Below are positions 8,285 through 17,847 of a stretch of 64,000 nt of DNA, in pieces. The stretch spans positions 62,001-126,000 of the forward strand of contig CALADM010000007.1 in assembly GCA_937890595.1 (NCBI GenBank), written 5' to 3'. Positions within the stretch are counted from its first letter, which is position 1. The number at the start of each line of letters is the position of its first letter. The stretch is from CAJMNU01 sp905214855. Its GTDB lineage: Bacteria; Bacillota; Clostridia; Lachnospirales; Lachnospiraceae. The translations under genes and the position numbers were made by a program. The notes beneath the pieces were generated by a model. That model worked only from the letters and a program-made list of their open reading frames with translations, made no database searches and had not been told where the DNA came from.

Positions 8285-10435
8285 ATGAACTTACAGCCAT
8301 TTTATGAATTAAGAGAACGACTTCATACAGCTGCCAACGCAGGTGTGAATTTGATCACAGAAGATTTCAGGCTTCAGCGTGTTGTATCAGCAGTAGAACC
8401 ATTTGCCAAGGCATCCCCAATCTTTGCAAAGATTGATCAGATGTTGAAACAGATGTTAACACCAGAATGTACAAACCGTGCATGGATGCTTTTAGATATT
8501 CTGGCACTTTTAGATGCTGTTCTGACCACTCAGGGCAGCAATGGGATAGAAGGAGAACTGGAAAATGCAGGATGCCATGACAGAGATGAGAAATTTTTTG
8601 AACATTATAAAAATATTCCAGCTGGTATCCTTCGACCTTTAAAAGAAGCGATGACCGGAACTGGAAGTGGGCGTTATAATATCATTGAAGAGACTCACAA
8701 TGCATATCCGGAAGTATTTGATGATTATCGGGTTCAGGAACTTATGGTAAAAGGATTGGGAGATTCTTATTCAGAAATTAGCGTCTTATATAAAACATGG
8801 CTCAAAGAAAAAGGAAATGAGATCATTCCACTATTAAAAGATGGATTTGACCCATCAGGAAAAAGAGAGATGGTACACAGGATAGAGATCATTGCTGCAA
8901 TAGCTGGAGAAAAAGAAAATGATTTTTATCTAAGTCAACTTTCAGAAAGCAAAAAAGAAGTGAAAGAAGCCCTGATAGAAGCTTTGCATTTCAATCCATC
9001 TAATGCACAGATTATTCTGCAACTGATGAAAACGGAAAAAGGAAAGGCAAAGGCAGCAGCTCAGTGGGCATCCGGATTTATGGACACAGAAGAGATTCGT
9101 GAATACTGGCAGAAAACAGAGGTGAATCCTCTTATTTTAGGCGGATCTTCTTATAGATGGGCGGCAGATTTACAGTCACAGAGACTACTTAAATTGGTGG
9201 AAAAAGTGACCCAAAATGCTGTAGACAACATGGTTCATGAAGACAGTAACGAGCATTCTTTGAAAACTACAGGTGTCATAGAGCATTCAGATGAGGAGAA
9301 GATTTTAACCTATTTACAGGCTCTGAGAGGGAAAAAGATTACAGACTTTGCTTCCTGGATCCAAAAACTGGCAGCATTAGCCCCCAAATTCCAGAAATTG
9401 AAATCTGAAAAAGACAAAAATTCATTTCAACAGATAGACATGCATCTGGAGGGGGATGGATTTGCCAAAGCATTGTCAGACTATCTCATGGATACATTAT
9501 TTTTAATATTAGAAAAAATAATGATAACAGACTCTGTAACAGATCCTATAATAGATTCTACACCAGATTCCATAACGAATCCTACGGCAGATCTTACAAG
9601 AGACATGACAAAAGATATAACAAAAGATAATGAAGATCGTTGTGCATGGAATGAATATATTGTCCAAGTGGCAGATCAGACCAAATATCTTTATCAAGAA
9701 TATGGAGTTTTGTATTTGGGGGCAGCTTTTGCGGCATCATTTTTGACAGAGACAAAAGAACAGGTATTTCAGACCTATGCACCCTATCTGAAAGAAAATG
9801 GGATGTTGGAGATCCAGAAAAAGAAGAAAAAGAGCGAACGCATCCAGATTTATAAGTTTTTCTCCCATTTACAATATAACAGAGAGAAGAAAACATATTT
9901 GTATAAATATAAAAGAGGGCTTTCATGGAAAGGAGAGTATCAGGCAGATTGTATGATCTGTACAGGAAAAGATTTAAGTCTGGACTGGTATCCACTCATT
10001 TTCAAGATAAAGGAAGAAGAAAATGATACAGGAAAAAAGAACAGCCGATCCGTGTCTTACTATTCTCCATATACAGAACATGAAAGGATTGTGCGTGAAC
10101 TATTTAGAATTGATACCGAGGAATTGAGACGATGGTATGGAAACTATTTTTACAGACAGGTGTGTAAAAACCGTTGGTATGGGAATGACCTTGACCTGTT
10201 AAAAGAATGTGGATGGAAAGATTTTAGAGGTATTTTAAAGCATCGACTGCTTGTTCAGGATTTGTATTGGCTACACAATATAACAGATGATATGGGGCTT
10301 GGTAAAGAAGAGATCATTCAGGAGATGGAAGAGGCAAAAGCGCAGATGGGATCTTCCAAAGCTGCATCTGCTGCACGGATTGCTCATTGGATTCAACAAT
10401 TAAAGGACGGAGCTTCTATCAGTGGTCTGACATGA
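8285..10435 (+). CDS. Large helical protein of the MoxR/DUF5682/VWA operon, function unknown
   Basis: 716 aa, start supported by AAGGAGG. The N-terminal ~330 residues have a pattern of short amphipathic helices compatible with HEAT-like repeats (for example LLKDGFDPSGKREMVHRIEIIAA). The C-terminal part is rich in Trp, Tyr and Arg and not recognised. A low-complexity insertion at about residues 418-450 (SVTDPIIDSTPDSITNP and so on) is built from degenerate (S/D/N)-(I/V/P)-T-D units and looks like a repeat expansion. In other bacteria this operon position is held by DUF5691- or MolR/DUF4132-type proteins. I cannot decide between these by eye. Confidence 0.7.
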   Translation: MNLQPFYELRERLHTAANAGVNLITEDFRLQRVVSAVEPFAKASPIFAKIDQMLKQMLTPECTNRAWMLLDILALLDAVLTTQGSNGIEGELENAGCHDRDEKFFEHYKNIPAGILRPLKEAMTGTGSGRYNIIEETHNAYPEVFDDYRVQELMVKGLGDSYSEISVLYKTWLKEKGNEIIPLLKDGFDPSGKREMVHRIEIIAAIAGEKENDFYLSQLSESKKEVKEALIEALHFNPSNAQIILQLMKTEKGKAKAAAQWASGFMDTEEIREYWQKTEVNPLILGGSSYRWAADLQSQRLLKLVEKVTQNAVDNMVHEDSNEHSLKTTGVIEHSDEEKILTYLQALRGKKITDFASWIQKLAALAPKFQKLKSEKDKNSFQQIDMHLEGDGFAKALSDYLMDTLFLILEKIMITDSVTDPIIDSTPDSITNPTADLTRDMTKDITKDNEDRCAWNEYIVQVADQTKYLYQEYGVLYLGAAFAASFLTETKEQVFQTYAPYLKENGMLEIQKKKKKSERIQIYKFFSHLQYNREKKTYLYKYKRGLSWKGEYQADCMICTGKDLSLDWYPLIFKIKEEENDTGKKNSRSVSYYSPYTEHERIVRELFRIDTEELRRWYGNYFYRQVCKNRWYGNDLDLLKECGWKDFRGILKHRLLVQDLYWLHNITDDMGLGKEEIIQEMEEAKAQMGSSKAASAARIAHWIQQLKDGASISGLT

Positions 10436-10600
10436 TATTTCCATAACAGAATGGTGCGGCAAAATATGGATAACAAACGATATAATGCACAATGTAACGA
10501 ATCATATAACAAATGACATAACAGACGATATCATGGACGATGTAACAAACGATATAACATGTGGTATAACATATAACAGACAATATAGCAGAATCATGAA
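10436..10600 (+). repeat. Degenerate ATAACA/GATATA short-repeat tract
   Basis: The intergenic DNA between the helical protein and the MoxR ATPase contains about nine degenerate copies of a unit like (A/G)(T/A)(G/A)TAACA(A/G)A(C/T)GA. One frame reads as repeated IT-N/D-D. This echoes the low-complexity segment inside the upstream protein (about 9530-9640). There is no start codon with a ribosome binding site, so I treat it as non-coding repeat. Confidence 0.5.
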
Positions 10601-10639
10601 ATGATAAGAAAGTAACGGGAATGAAAAGGAGAGACCATT

Positions 10640-11731
10640 ATGGCAAAAAAAGAAAATGTGCTGCGTTTGCCTGCGGAACAATTGTTTCAAAAGGAGATAG
10701 ATGCTTTGATTCAGGCAGAAAAAGATCCAATCCCTACAGGATGGAAGATGTCACCAAGATCTGTTTTGAAATATATTGTTGGAGGAAAAGTTGGAAAAAC
10801 GGAGATCACACCCAAATATATCGGACACCAGAGACTGGTGGAGATTGCAATTTCCACATTGGTCACAGACCGTGCATTGCTTTTGATCGGAGAACCGGGA
10901 ACGGCAAAATCATGGCTGTCAGAACATTTGACCGCAGCGATAAATGGGGATTCCACAAAAGTTGTTCAGGGAACTGCTGGTACAACAGAAGAACAGATCC
11001 GATACTCATGGAATTATGCAATGCTGATCGCCAATGGTCCGACTCCGGAGGCAATGATCAAAAGTCCAGTATACCGTGCAATGGAGACAGGAAGTATTGC
11101 CAGAATGGAAGAGATTTCCCGATGTGCTTCTGAAGTACAGGATGCGTTGATTTCTATTTTATCAGAAAAAAGGATCTCTGTGCCAGAACTTGGAATCGAA
11201 GTTCCGGCTCAGAAAGGATTTTCTATCATTGCTACAGCTAATACCAGAGATAAGGGAGTCAATGAAATGTCAGCCGCATTAAAACGGCGTTTTAACATCG
11301 TAGTGCTTCCTTCCCCAGAAAATCTGGAGGCAGAAATGGAGATTGTCCGTTCCAGAGTGACACAGCTTTCATCGAATCTGGATTTGAATGCAGCACTTCC
11401 TGAGGATGAAGTAATCGAGAAAGTATGCACGATTTTCCGAGAATTAAGAAATGGAACAACATTAGATGGAAAACAGAAATTAAAGTCCACAAGTGGTGTG
11501 CTTTCTACAGCAGAAGCGATCTCTCTGCTTGCAAACAGTATGGCATTGGCAGGAAGTTTTGGAAATGGAACGATCACAGATTATGATCTTGCCGCAGGTC
11601 TTCAGGGGGCGATCATCAAAGATGAGGGAAAAGATGCTGCCAGCTGGGAAGAGTATCTGGAAAATATCATGAAAAAGCGTGGCTCAAGATGGAATGGATT
11701 GTATAGGGAATGTAAGGAGTTGTTGCGCTGA
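10640..11731 (+). CDS. MoxR-type AAA+ ATPase (YehL-like)
   Basis: 363 aa, AAAGGAGAG site before the ATG. Walker A GEPGTAKSW is near residue 85. A Walker B-equivalent ARMEEISRC has Glu-Glu instead of the usual Asp-Glu. Sensor 1 is IIATANTRD and the arginine-finger region is SAALKRRFN. This matches the MoxR branch of AAA+ ATPases, which act with VWA-domain partners as chaperone-like remodellers. Its stop overlaps the next start (TGATG), which indicates translational coupling to the DUF5682 gene. The VWA partner is encoded two genes downstream. In E. coli the equivalent is YehL. The client is unknown. Confidence 0.88.
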   Translation: MAKKENVLRLPAEQLFQKEIDALIQAEKDPIPTGWKMSPRSVLKYIVGGKVGKTEITPKYIGHQRLVEIAISTLVTDRALLLIGEPGTAKSWLSEHLTAAINGDSTKVVQGTAGTTEEQIRYSWNYAMLIANGPTPEAMIKSPVYRAMETGSIARMEEISRCASEVQDALISILSEKRISVPELGIEVPAQKGFSIIATANTRDKGVNEMSAALKRRFNIVVLPSPENLEAEMEIVRSRVTQLSSNLDLNAALPEDEVIEKVCTIFRELRNGTTLDGKQKLKSTSGVLSTAEAISLLANSMALAGSFGNGTITDYDLAAGLQGAIIKDEGKDAASWEEYLENIMKKRGSRWNGLYRECKELLR

Positions 11732-14034
11732 TGGAGAAAAAACCACATGTATTTGGAGTGCGTCATCTGTCACCAGCAGGTGCATACCATTTGCGTAGTT
11801 TTTTAGATGAAGTAAAACCTAAAAAAATTTTGATAGAAGGACCATCCGATTTTACAGAGTTGATTGAAGATTTAACAGATAGGCGTGTAAAACCTCCTGT
11901 TGCTGTCATGGCTTATACGACACAGGCACCGATCCTTTCTATCCTTTATCCATTTGCGGTTTATTCCCCAGAATATCAAGCGCTTATATGGGGAAAAGAA
12001 CATGGATGTGAATGTCAGTTTATGGATCTTCCGTCCCAAGTTTTTCTTGCCTTGCAGGAGATGCATGAAAAAAGAGAGCAGGAAAAAATCATGGAGACGG
12101 GAGTGGAGACACCTCACAATGCTATGGAAGGGACAGAAAGCATTTATAATGCTTTAGATCAGGCGAGTGGGGAAGATGGTCATGAGACGTTCTGGGAACA
12201 TGTGCTGGAACATTCTGAAACTCCACTGGCTTATCTTAGAGGAGCCAGTGAATTTGGGTATCAGATTCGGGAATGGACAAAACAAAATTTATGGGAGCAG
12301 GCAGAGACAACACTCAGAGAATCTTATATGAAACGCCAGATTGAGGATGTCATAAAAGAAGGGATAGAACCGGAGGAACTTGTGATAGTGACAGGGGCAT
12401 ATCATGTGAGAGGGCTTTTGGAAGAGGCAGAACCTATGAGCGATGCACAGATCAAAGCCCTTCCGAGGTTGGAATCCAGACAGACTCTGATGCCATATTC
12501 ATATTATCGTCTCTCTGCCCGTTCTGGATATGGGGCAGGCAATAAAGCACCTGCGTATTATGAACTCCTCTGGCAGTCTTTAAGGCAGCAGCGTTTGGAA
12601 TATACAGCACATGCATATTTGACGAAACTTGCTGCATTCCAGAGAAAAAACGGCAATCCAGTTTCTTCAGCAGAGGTGATAGAAGCAGTGCGCCTTGCGG
12701 GAACACTGGCAGAACTGCATGGGTATCATGTCCCATCTCTTAGGGATCTGAGAGATGCCGCAATAACGTGTATGGGACATGGACAGTTTTCAGAGCTTGC
12801 ATTGGCAGTAGCAGATACAGAAATTGGAACAAAGATAGGTTCTCTGCCAGAAGGCGTAAGCCAGACATCAGTGCAGAGCGATTTCTATCAGAATCTGGAA
12901 AGGCTTCGTCTCACAAAATATAAGACAGTGACAGCGGAGGAATTGCAGCTGGATCTGAGAGAAAAATTGACCGTAAAATCAGAAAAAGCCGCTTTTTTGG
13001 ATTTGGAACGATCATTTTTCTTACATAGGCTGCGAGTGTTGGGAATTTCTTTTGCAGTGATGCAGAATGTTTCACAGGAAAAAGCAACTTGGGCTGAGAA
13101 ATGGATCTTGCGATGGACACCAGAGGCAGAGATTCAGATTGTTGAGACTGTATTAAAGGGAGATACGATCGCACAGGCAGCTTCCTTTGAATTGCAGGAG
13201 AGGATTGAGAAGGAAAAGAATATTACGGTTGCAGCATCTGTGATTGAAGAAGCATTTTTTTGTGGTATGCCGGCATCTGTGCGCTATGCGACCAGAGTCT
13301 TGCAGGAGATGGCAGTAGATGCAGCTTCTATACAGGAAATTGCAAAAACGGCAAGAAGTCTTTCTATAGCAATACAGTATGGGGATATTCGAAGATTGGA
13401 TGCAGCACCGCTTCTCCCACTTTTATCTCAGTTATTTTTACGTGCATGTCTGATCTTTCCAGACAGCTGTATCTGTGATGATGCAGCTTCTAAGAGTGTG
13501 TCAGAGGCTATGGAAAGCATAAACGAAGTGGTTTTACATCATGATTTTTTGGAAGAGGAACGATGGATTCAGGTTCTTGAGGTGATCGCCCAGAGAGATG
13601 ATCTAAATACCAAGTTGTCAGGATTTGCGGCAGCTATTCTTCTGGAGAGAGGAAAGATGGATAGTGTAGAACTTGGACGTGAGGTAGAAAGAAGGTTATC
13701 TCGTGGAATTCCGGCAGAATTAGGAGCGGGATGGTTTGAGGGGCTGGCGCTAAAGAACCATTATGCATTGATTGCCCGTATGACACTTTGGGAAAAATTG
13801 AGTGATTACATGGATACGCTAGATGAAGAAGAATTTAAAAGAGCTTTGGTATTTTTAAGAAGAGCATTTGCAGACTTCTCATCAGCAGAGAAAAATGACA
13901 TTGCAGAAAATCTGGGAGAAATCTGGAAAGTGAACCCACAGCAGGTCAGTGAAGTATTAAATGAGACATGGAATGAGACTCAGAAGGAAGAAATGCTGGA
14001 AAGTTTGGATGGATTTGATTTTGATGATATATAG
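11731..14034 (+). CDS. DUF5682 family protein (YehM-like), resembles TraB/ChaN-type fold
   Basis: 767 aa. The N-terminus shows GVRHLSPAGAYHL (residues 5-17) and then IEGPSDF (about 35-41). GAYHVRGL lies near residue 222. The spacing of a G-x-x-H strand, an acidic E-G-P strand and a later G-x-x-H-V-x-G strand is what one sees in TraB/PrgY, ChaN and erythromycin-esterase-like proteins, so a metal-dependent hydrolase-like fold is plausible. The C-terminal 350 residues are helical and not recognised. The start overlaps the MoxR gene stop by one base. It is always found with MoxR, VWA and SWIM genes in the clusters I know of (E. coli yehM). Biochemical function is unknown. Confidence 0.75.
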   Translation: MEKKPHVFGVRHLSPAGAYHLRSFLDEVKPKKILIEGPSDFTELIEDLTDRRVKPPVAVMAYTTQAPILSILYPFAVYSPEYQALIWGKEHGCECQFMDLPSQVFLALQEMHEKREQEKIMETGVETPHNAMEGTESIYNALDQASGEDGHETFWEHVLEHSETPLAYLRGASEFGYQIREWTKQNLWEQAETTLRESYMKRQIEDVIKEGIEPEELVIVTGAYHVRGLLEEAEPMSDAQIKALPRLESRQTLMPYSYYRLSARSGYGAGNKAPAYYELLWQSLRQQRLEYTAHAYLTKLAAFQRKNGNPVSSAEVIEAVRLAGTLAELHGYHVPSLRDLRDAAITCMGHGQFSELALAVADTEIGTKIGSLPEGVSQTSVQSDFYQNLERLRLTKYKTVTAEELQLDLREKLTVKSEKAAFLDLERSFFLHRLRVLGISFAVMQNVSQEKATWAEKWILRWTPEAEIQIVETVLKGDTIAQAASFELQERIEKEKNITVAASVIEEAFFCGMPASVRYATRVLQEMAVDAASIQEIAKTARSLSIAIQYGDIRRLDAAPLLPLLSQLFLRACLIFPDSCICDDAASKSVSEAMESINEVVLHHDFLEEERWIQVLEVIAQRDDLNTKLSGFAAAILLERGKMDSVELGREVERRLSRGIPAELGAGWFEGLALKNHYALIARMTLWEKLSDYMDTLDEEEFKRALVFLRRAFADFSSAEKNDIAENLGEIWKVNPQQVSEVLNETWNETQKEEMLESLDGFDFDDI

Positions 14035-14159
14035 AAATGATATAGTAATTATATATGGTAATGACATATGAGCATATTCCATTATTGTATGTTTAGAAAG
14101 TTCACACGTTAAAACGAAAAGATAGGACCGTATCATTGAATGAGAGGAGAAAACGGCAG

Positions 14160-15410
14160 ATGGATCAAAGAATATCATATGAAAAAGATACTGTAAGTTC
14201 CAATGATATAGAAAATCAAAATGATATAATGGAACGGATTAGACGTTGGCGCTTGATTTTGGGAGCGCAGAGCCAGAATCGTTTTTCCTCAATGAATCAG
14301 GAGTGGGAACTTACAGAAGAGCAGCTTTTGATGGATCAGGCATTGGCAGCAATCTATAATAAAACATCAGAGGGAGGATTTGGCAATCCGTCGTCCGGAG
14401 CAGGGGGAGGTCATGGTCCTTCCAATCCACAGATCACAAAATGGTTGGGAGATGTACGCACATTGTTTGACAAAGACCTTGTAAAGATCGTGCAGGCTGA
14501 TGCAATGGAAAGATGTGGTTTAAAACAATTGCTTTTAGAACCAGAACTTTTGGAACACTTAGAGCCGGATGTCAACTTGGCAAGTACTCTGTTAATGTTA
14601 AAAGATCAGATTCCCAAGCGTTCCAAGGAAAGTGTCAGAACATTTATTCAAAAGATCGTGGAGGAGATCAACAAACTTTTGGAGACGGATATCCGCCGTG
14701 CTATAACGGCAGCAGTCAATAAAAGGCAGCATTCTCCGATTCCGTCTGCCAGTGCGCTTGATTTTACATATACGATCAAACGAGGATTGAAGAATTATAA
14801 TCCACAGCTAAAAAAAATCATTCCAGAACACTTTTACTTTTTTGACAGAACTTCCACAACAGCTGCCAATAAATATACCATTATTTTAGATGTGGATCAG
14901 AGTGGTTCTATGGGAGTGTCTGTGATCTACTCTTCTATTATAAGCTGTATTTTAGCCAGTATGGTATCCATAAAGACCAGAGTTGTGGCATTTGATACTA
15001 ATATTGTGGATTTAACGGAAAAATGCGAAGATCCGGTGGATTTACTATTTGGATTTCAGCTGGGTGGGGGAACAGACATTAACAAGTCGGTTGCCTACTG
15101 TGAACAATTTATTGAGAATCCTAAAAAAACGCTGTTTTTTCTGATCACAGATCTGGAAGAAGGAGGAAATCGTGCTGCTTTACTCAGAAGGCTTCGGGAG
15201 ATGAAAGAGTCTGGGGTTACTGTGATCTGTCTTCTGGCGATAGCAGATGGCGGAAAACCTTATTATGATGCACAAATGGCAGCTAAAGTAGCAGGAATGG
15301 GTATCCCGTGTTTTGCATGTACGCCTGAAAAATTGCCCGAACTTTTAGAGAGATCTTTAAAAGGTCAGGATTTAATGGCAATGCAGAAAGAATTTGAGAA
15401 AAAGAAGTAA
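14160..15410 (+). CDS. VWA (MIDAS) domain protein (YehP-like)
   Basis: 416 aa from the ATG at 14160, which has GAGAGGAGA 9 bases upstream. A TTG at 14136 would extend it without a better site. The C-terminal half is a von Willebrand factor A domain with a complete MIDAS: DVDQSGSMG (about residue 245), GGGTDINKS (about 302) and LITDLEEGG (about 332). The N-terminal half is not recognised. It contains a Gly-rich turn (SSGAGGGHGPSNP). VWA proteins partner with MoxR ATPases. This one closes the operon and is followed by a strong terminator. The E. coli counterpart is YehP. Confidence 0.85.
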   Translation: MDQRISYEKDTVSSNDIENQNDIMERIRRWRLILGAQSQNRFSSMNQEWELTEEQLLMDQALAAIYNKTSEGGFGNPSSGAGGGHGPSNPQITKWLGDVRTLFDKDLVKIVQADAMERCGLKQLLLEPELLEHLEPDVNLASTLLMLKDQIPKRSKESVRTFIQKIVEEINKLLETDIRRAITAAVNKRQHSPIPSASALDFTYTIKRGLKNYNPQLKKIIPEHFYFFDRTSTTAANKYTIILDVDQSGSMGVSVIYSSIISCILASMVSIKTRVVAFDTNIVDLTEKCEDPVDLLFGFQLGGGTDINKSVAYCEQFIENPKKTLFFLITDLEEGGNRAALLRRLREMKESGVTVICLLAIADGGKPYYDAQMAAKVAGMGIPCFACTPEKLPELLERSLKGQDLMAMQKEFEKKK

Positions 15411-15487
15411 AGAAAAACAAGTAAAGAAAAACAAATAAAAAGAGAAAAATGAATAAAAAATAACAAATAAAAAATAGAGAAAAAGCA

Positions 15488-15529
15488 AAAAGTACCGTAT
15501 CATCCGTTTTTGAATGATATGGTACTTTT
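15488..15529. terminator. Bidirectional terminator between the VWA and SDR genes
   Basis: A 16-bp stem (arms 15488-15503 and 15514-15529) with one G-T pair, flanked by A and T runs on both sides. It serves the VWA operon (plus) and the SDR gene (minus). Confidence 0.8.
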
Positions 15530-15582
15530 GATTTTACCCATTAGAATATCAGTTTATATACGGATACGGATTTGGTAAAATT

Positions 15583-16314
15583 TTAAATCCAACCACCGTC
15601 TAACTGGATGATCTGACCAGTCAGATAATTTTCTTTGTATCCCAGATGATAGGCAAGATCAGCGACTTCTTCAGCTCTGCCAAGTCGTCCGGCAGGAATT
15701 TCGTCAACCAAAGCCATCAATTCTTCTTCCTCTAAAAACTGGTTCATTTCTGTATCGATTGCACCACAGGCAATGGCATTTACCTGAATATGACTTGGAG
15801 CAAGTTCCTTGGCAAGTGCCCTTGTGAAAGCATTAATACCACCTTTGGATGCAGAGTAAGCAACCTCTGTGGATGCACCACATATTCCCCATACAGAAGA
15901 AATATTGATGATTTTACCACTTTGACGGCTTACCATATCAGGAATTGCCAATTTGGAACAGTTAAATACTGAGGTAAGATTGGTACGGATCACTCTGTCC
16001 CAATCTTCTTCCTTCATATCCTGTAAAAGACCAATGTAGGATATGCCAGCATTATTGACGAGGACATCGAGAGGACCAAAGTGTTTTTTGATCTTGTCAA
16101 ACAGATTCTTACAGTCGTCCATATTTCCCATGTCTCCCATAAAAGCAAGACAGGGAACTTGATAGGATTCGATCAATTTTTTTGTCTGCATCAAACGCTC
16201 TTCATTTTGAATGCAGCTGATCGCAACCTGATACCCCTTTTTGGCAAATTTGATTGCGACAGCTTTACCAATACCGCGGGAAGCACCCGTGACCAAAACT
16301 GTTTTTCTAGCCAT
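15583..16314 (-). CDS. Short-chain dehydrogenase/reductase, probably EF-P 5-aminopentanone reductase (YmfI-like)
   Basis: 243 aa, with GGAGG upstream of the ATG. A Rossmann motif TGASRGIGKA is at residues 8-17, followed by NNAGIS, the catalytic Ser in NISSVWG and the Tyr-Lys pair in YSASKGG, so it is a complete classical SDR. The C-terminus ENYLTGQIIQLDGGWI and the VWG segment resemble the YmfI group of Clostridia, which reduces the 5-aminopentanone modification on elongation factor P. FabG (3-oxoacyl-ACP reductase) is the alternative. No fatty acid synthesis genes are near, which favours YmfI. It stands alone between two divergent or convergent neighbours. Confidence 0.65.
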   Translation of the reverse strand: MARKTVLVTGASRGIGKAVAIKFAKKGYQVAISCIQNEERLMQTKKLIESYQVPCLAFMGDMGNMDDCKNLFDKIKKHFGPLDVLVNNAGISYIGLLQDMKEEDWDRVIRTNLTSVFNCSKLAIPDMVSRQSGKIINISSVWGICGASTEVAYSASKGGINAFTRALAKELAPSHIQVNAIACGAIDTEMNQFLEEEELMALVDEIPAGRLGRAEEVADLAYHLGYKENYLTGQIIQLDGGWI

Positions 16315-16808
16315 AAAAATACCTCCTCTATCATTTTCTTCCTAAAAATCAAGTAGATTATTTACAGCAGATATCATATAATGAAACAGAGAAAACCTTT
16401 CTTCTAACATGTATCTTATGATCTTAAATATTTAGAAGAAGGAAAAACTCACAAGTAAATTCCATATTGACCTGCATGGATTGATATAAGTCTATATTCA
16501 TCCAATTATGTAGGATGGGCAATTCACAATACTGTAAGGAAAAAATTAAAAATATTAAGGAATTATTACATTCTCTTATGGTATACTATACGAAATGATA
16601 TCAAGATCAGAAAAAGAAAATCTGATGCCCTGTATCATCTAATAAAATCAGTATAACAAAGTGCAGGGATACTGTCAATTATCCAATATGTCCTACCCCC
16701 CTGCATTCGCTGTGGGGAGTGTCAAATCAGCCAAGTAAACGGATTGGTTCTATAGCAGATCGACACTATGGATACAAAAATCAGAGGAATAGAAAGGTGA
16801 ACAAATAT
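16315..16808. other. Intergenic region before trxB
   Basis: About 490 bases. The left part carries the SDR ribosome binding site and promoter region. The right part holds the structured dispersed element described at 16628-16726. A TATACT at about 16583 with a poor -35 is a possible promoter. No ORF of interest is seen. Confidence 0.4.
16628..16726 (+). repeat. Structured dispersed element, copy 1 (IS200/IS605 right-end-like)
   Basis: Order of parts: a CCCTG...CAGGG stem whose 3' arm is preceded by AAGTGC (16659-16664), then TATCCAA (16680-16686), nine bases, then a C5 run and a short hairpin closed by GTGGGGA, ending in GTGTCAAA (to 16726). The same order occurs at 61332-61413, and its 3' half at 37677-37726. 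From memory, this kind of CCCC-hairpin plus TCAA end is typical of TnpB transposon right ends and their guide-RNA scaffolds. No tnpA or tnpB is nearby, so this would be a solo remnant. Confidence 0.5.
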
Positions 16809-17771
16809 ATGTATGATTTAATTATTATTGGCTCAGGACCAGCAGGTCTTTCTGCTGCGATTTATGCAACAAGAGCACAGTTGAATACGTTGATTCTGGA
16901 AAAAGAAGTAATGAGCGGAGGACAGGTATTGAATACCTATGAGGTAGACAATTATCCGGGACTTCCGGGGATCAATGGATTTGATATGGGAATGAAGTTT
17001 AGAGAACATGCGGAGAAATTAGGAGCGCATTTTGAGGAAGACACAGTCCTTTCTATAGAAACTTTAGAAGAGAGCCAAAAAGAGCTGGAGGCAGCAGAGG
17101 TTTCTTCCAAATCAGAAAGTGGTTTCAGAATTGTGGGAGAGAACGGGGAATATGAAACTAAGACAATGGTGATTGCCACAGGTGCAAGCCACAGAAAATT
17201 AGGAGTAGACGGTGAGGAGAGACTGGTGGGACATGGAGTCTCTTATTGTGCTACTTGTGATGGGGCATTTTTTAGAAGCAAAACAGTTGTTGTTGTAGGC
17301 GGAGGAGATGTGGCGCTGGAAGATGCGATTTTTCTGGCAAGAGGATCTGAAAAAGTATATCTGATCCATAGAAGAGATGCATTCAGAGGTGCGGCTGTTC
17401 TTCAGAAGAAAGTCATGGAGACAGAGAATATTGAAGTCATCTGGGATAGTGTGGTAGATAAGATCGAAGGAGAAAATCAGGTAGAGCAGGTTCAGGTACG
17501 CAATGTAAAAACTAATGAAGTGACAGAGCTCCCAGTACAGGGTATTTTTATTGCGGTGGGTATTCAGCCGAACACAGAAGTATTCCGTGGATTTGTAGAT
17601 ATGGATAAACAGGGATATATCGTAGCTGGTGAAGATGGAAAGACATCCACTGAGGGAGTTTTTGCAGCAGGAGATGCAAGAACAAAGATGCTTCGCCAGA
17701 TCGTGACAGCAGCTTCAGATGGAGCAAACAGTGTGACAAGTGTGGAGAGATATTTGGCAGAGCGTGGATAA
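16809..17771 (+). CDS. trxB: Thioredoxin-disulfide reductase
   Basis: 320 aa from the ATG at 16809, with AGAAAGGTG 8 bases upstream. The frame is open from 16719, but that extension runs into the dispersed element. FAD-binding motif IIGSGPAGLSAA (about residues 6-17), redox-active CATCDG (about 136-141), NAD(P)H motif VVGGGDVALEDA (about 152-163) and C-terminal FAD motif GVFAAGDAR are all present. It reduces thioredoxin with NADPH. The next gene, a secreted NlpC/P60 hydrolase, follows after 76 bases and may be co-transcribed. Confidence 0.95.
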   Translation: MYDLIIIGSGPAGLSAAIYATRAQLNTLILEKEVMSGGQVLNTYEVDNYPGLPGINGFDMGMKFREHAEKLGAHFEEDTVLSIETLEESQKELEAAEVSSKSESGFRIVGENGEYETKTMVIATGASHRKLGVDGEERLVGHGVSYCATCDGAFFRSKTVVVVGGGDVALEDAIFLARGSEKVYLIHRRDAFRGAAVLQKKVMETENIEVIWDSVVDKIEGENQVEQVQVRNVKTNEVTELPVQGIFIAVGIQPNTEVFRGFVDMDKQGYIVAGEDGKTSTEGVFAAGDARTKMLRQIVTAASDGANSVTSVERYLAERG

Positions 17772-17847
17772 AGCTCCTATTTTGGGAGATTTTGAGCAAA
17801 TGAACAGGAATTAGGATGCATAAAGAAAATGGAAAGTGTGGAGACAG

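Noticed and set aside
10621..11133. 170-codon ORF in another frame of the MoxR gene
   Set aside because: It has low-complexity charged sequence, and the overlapping MoxR frame has all AAA motifs.
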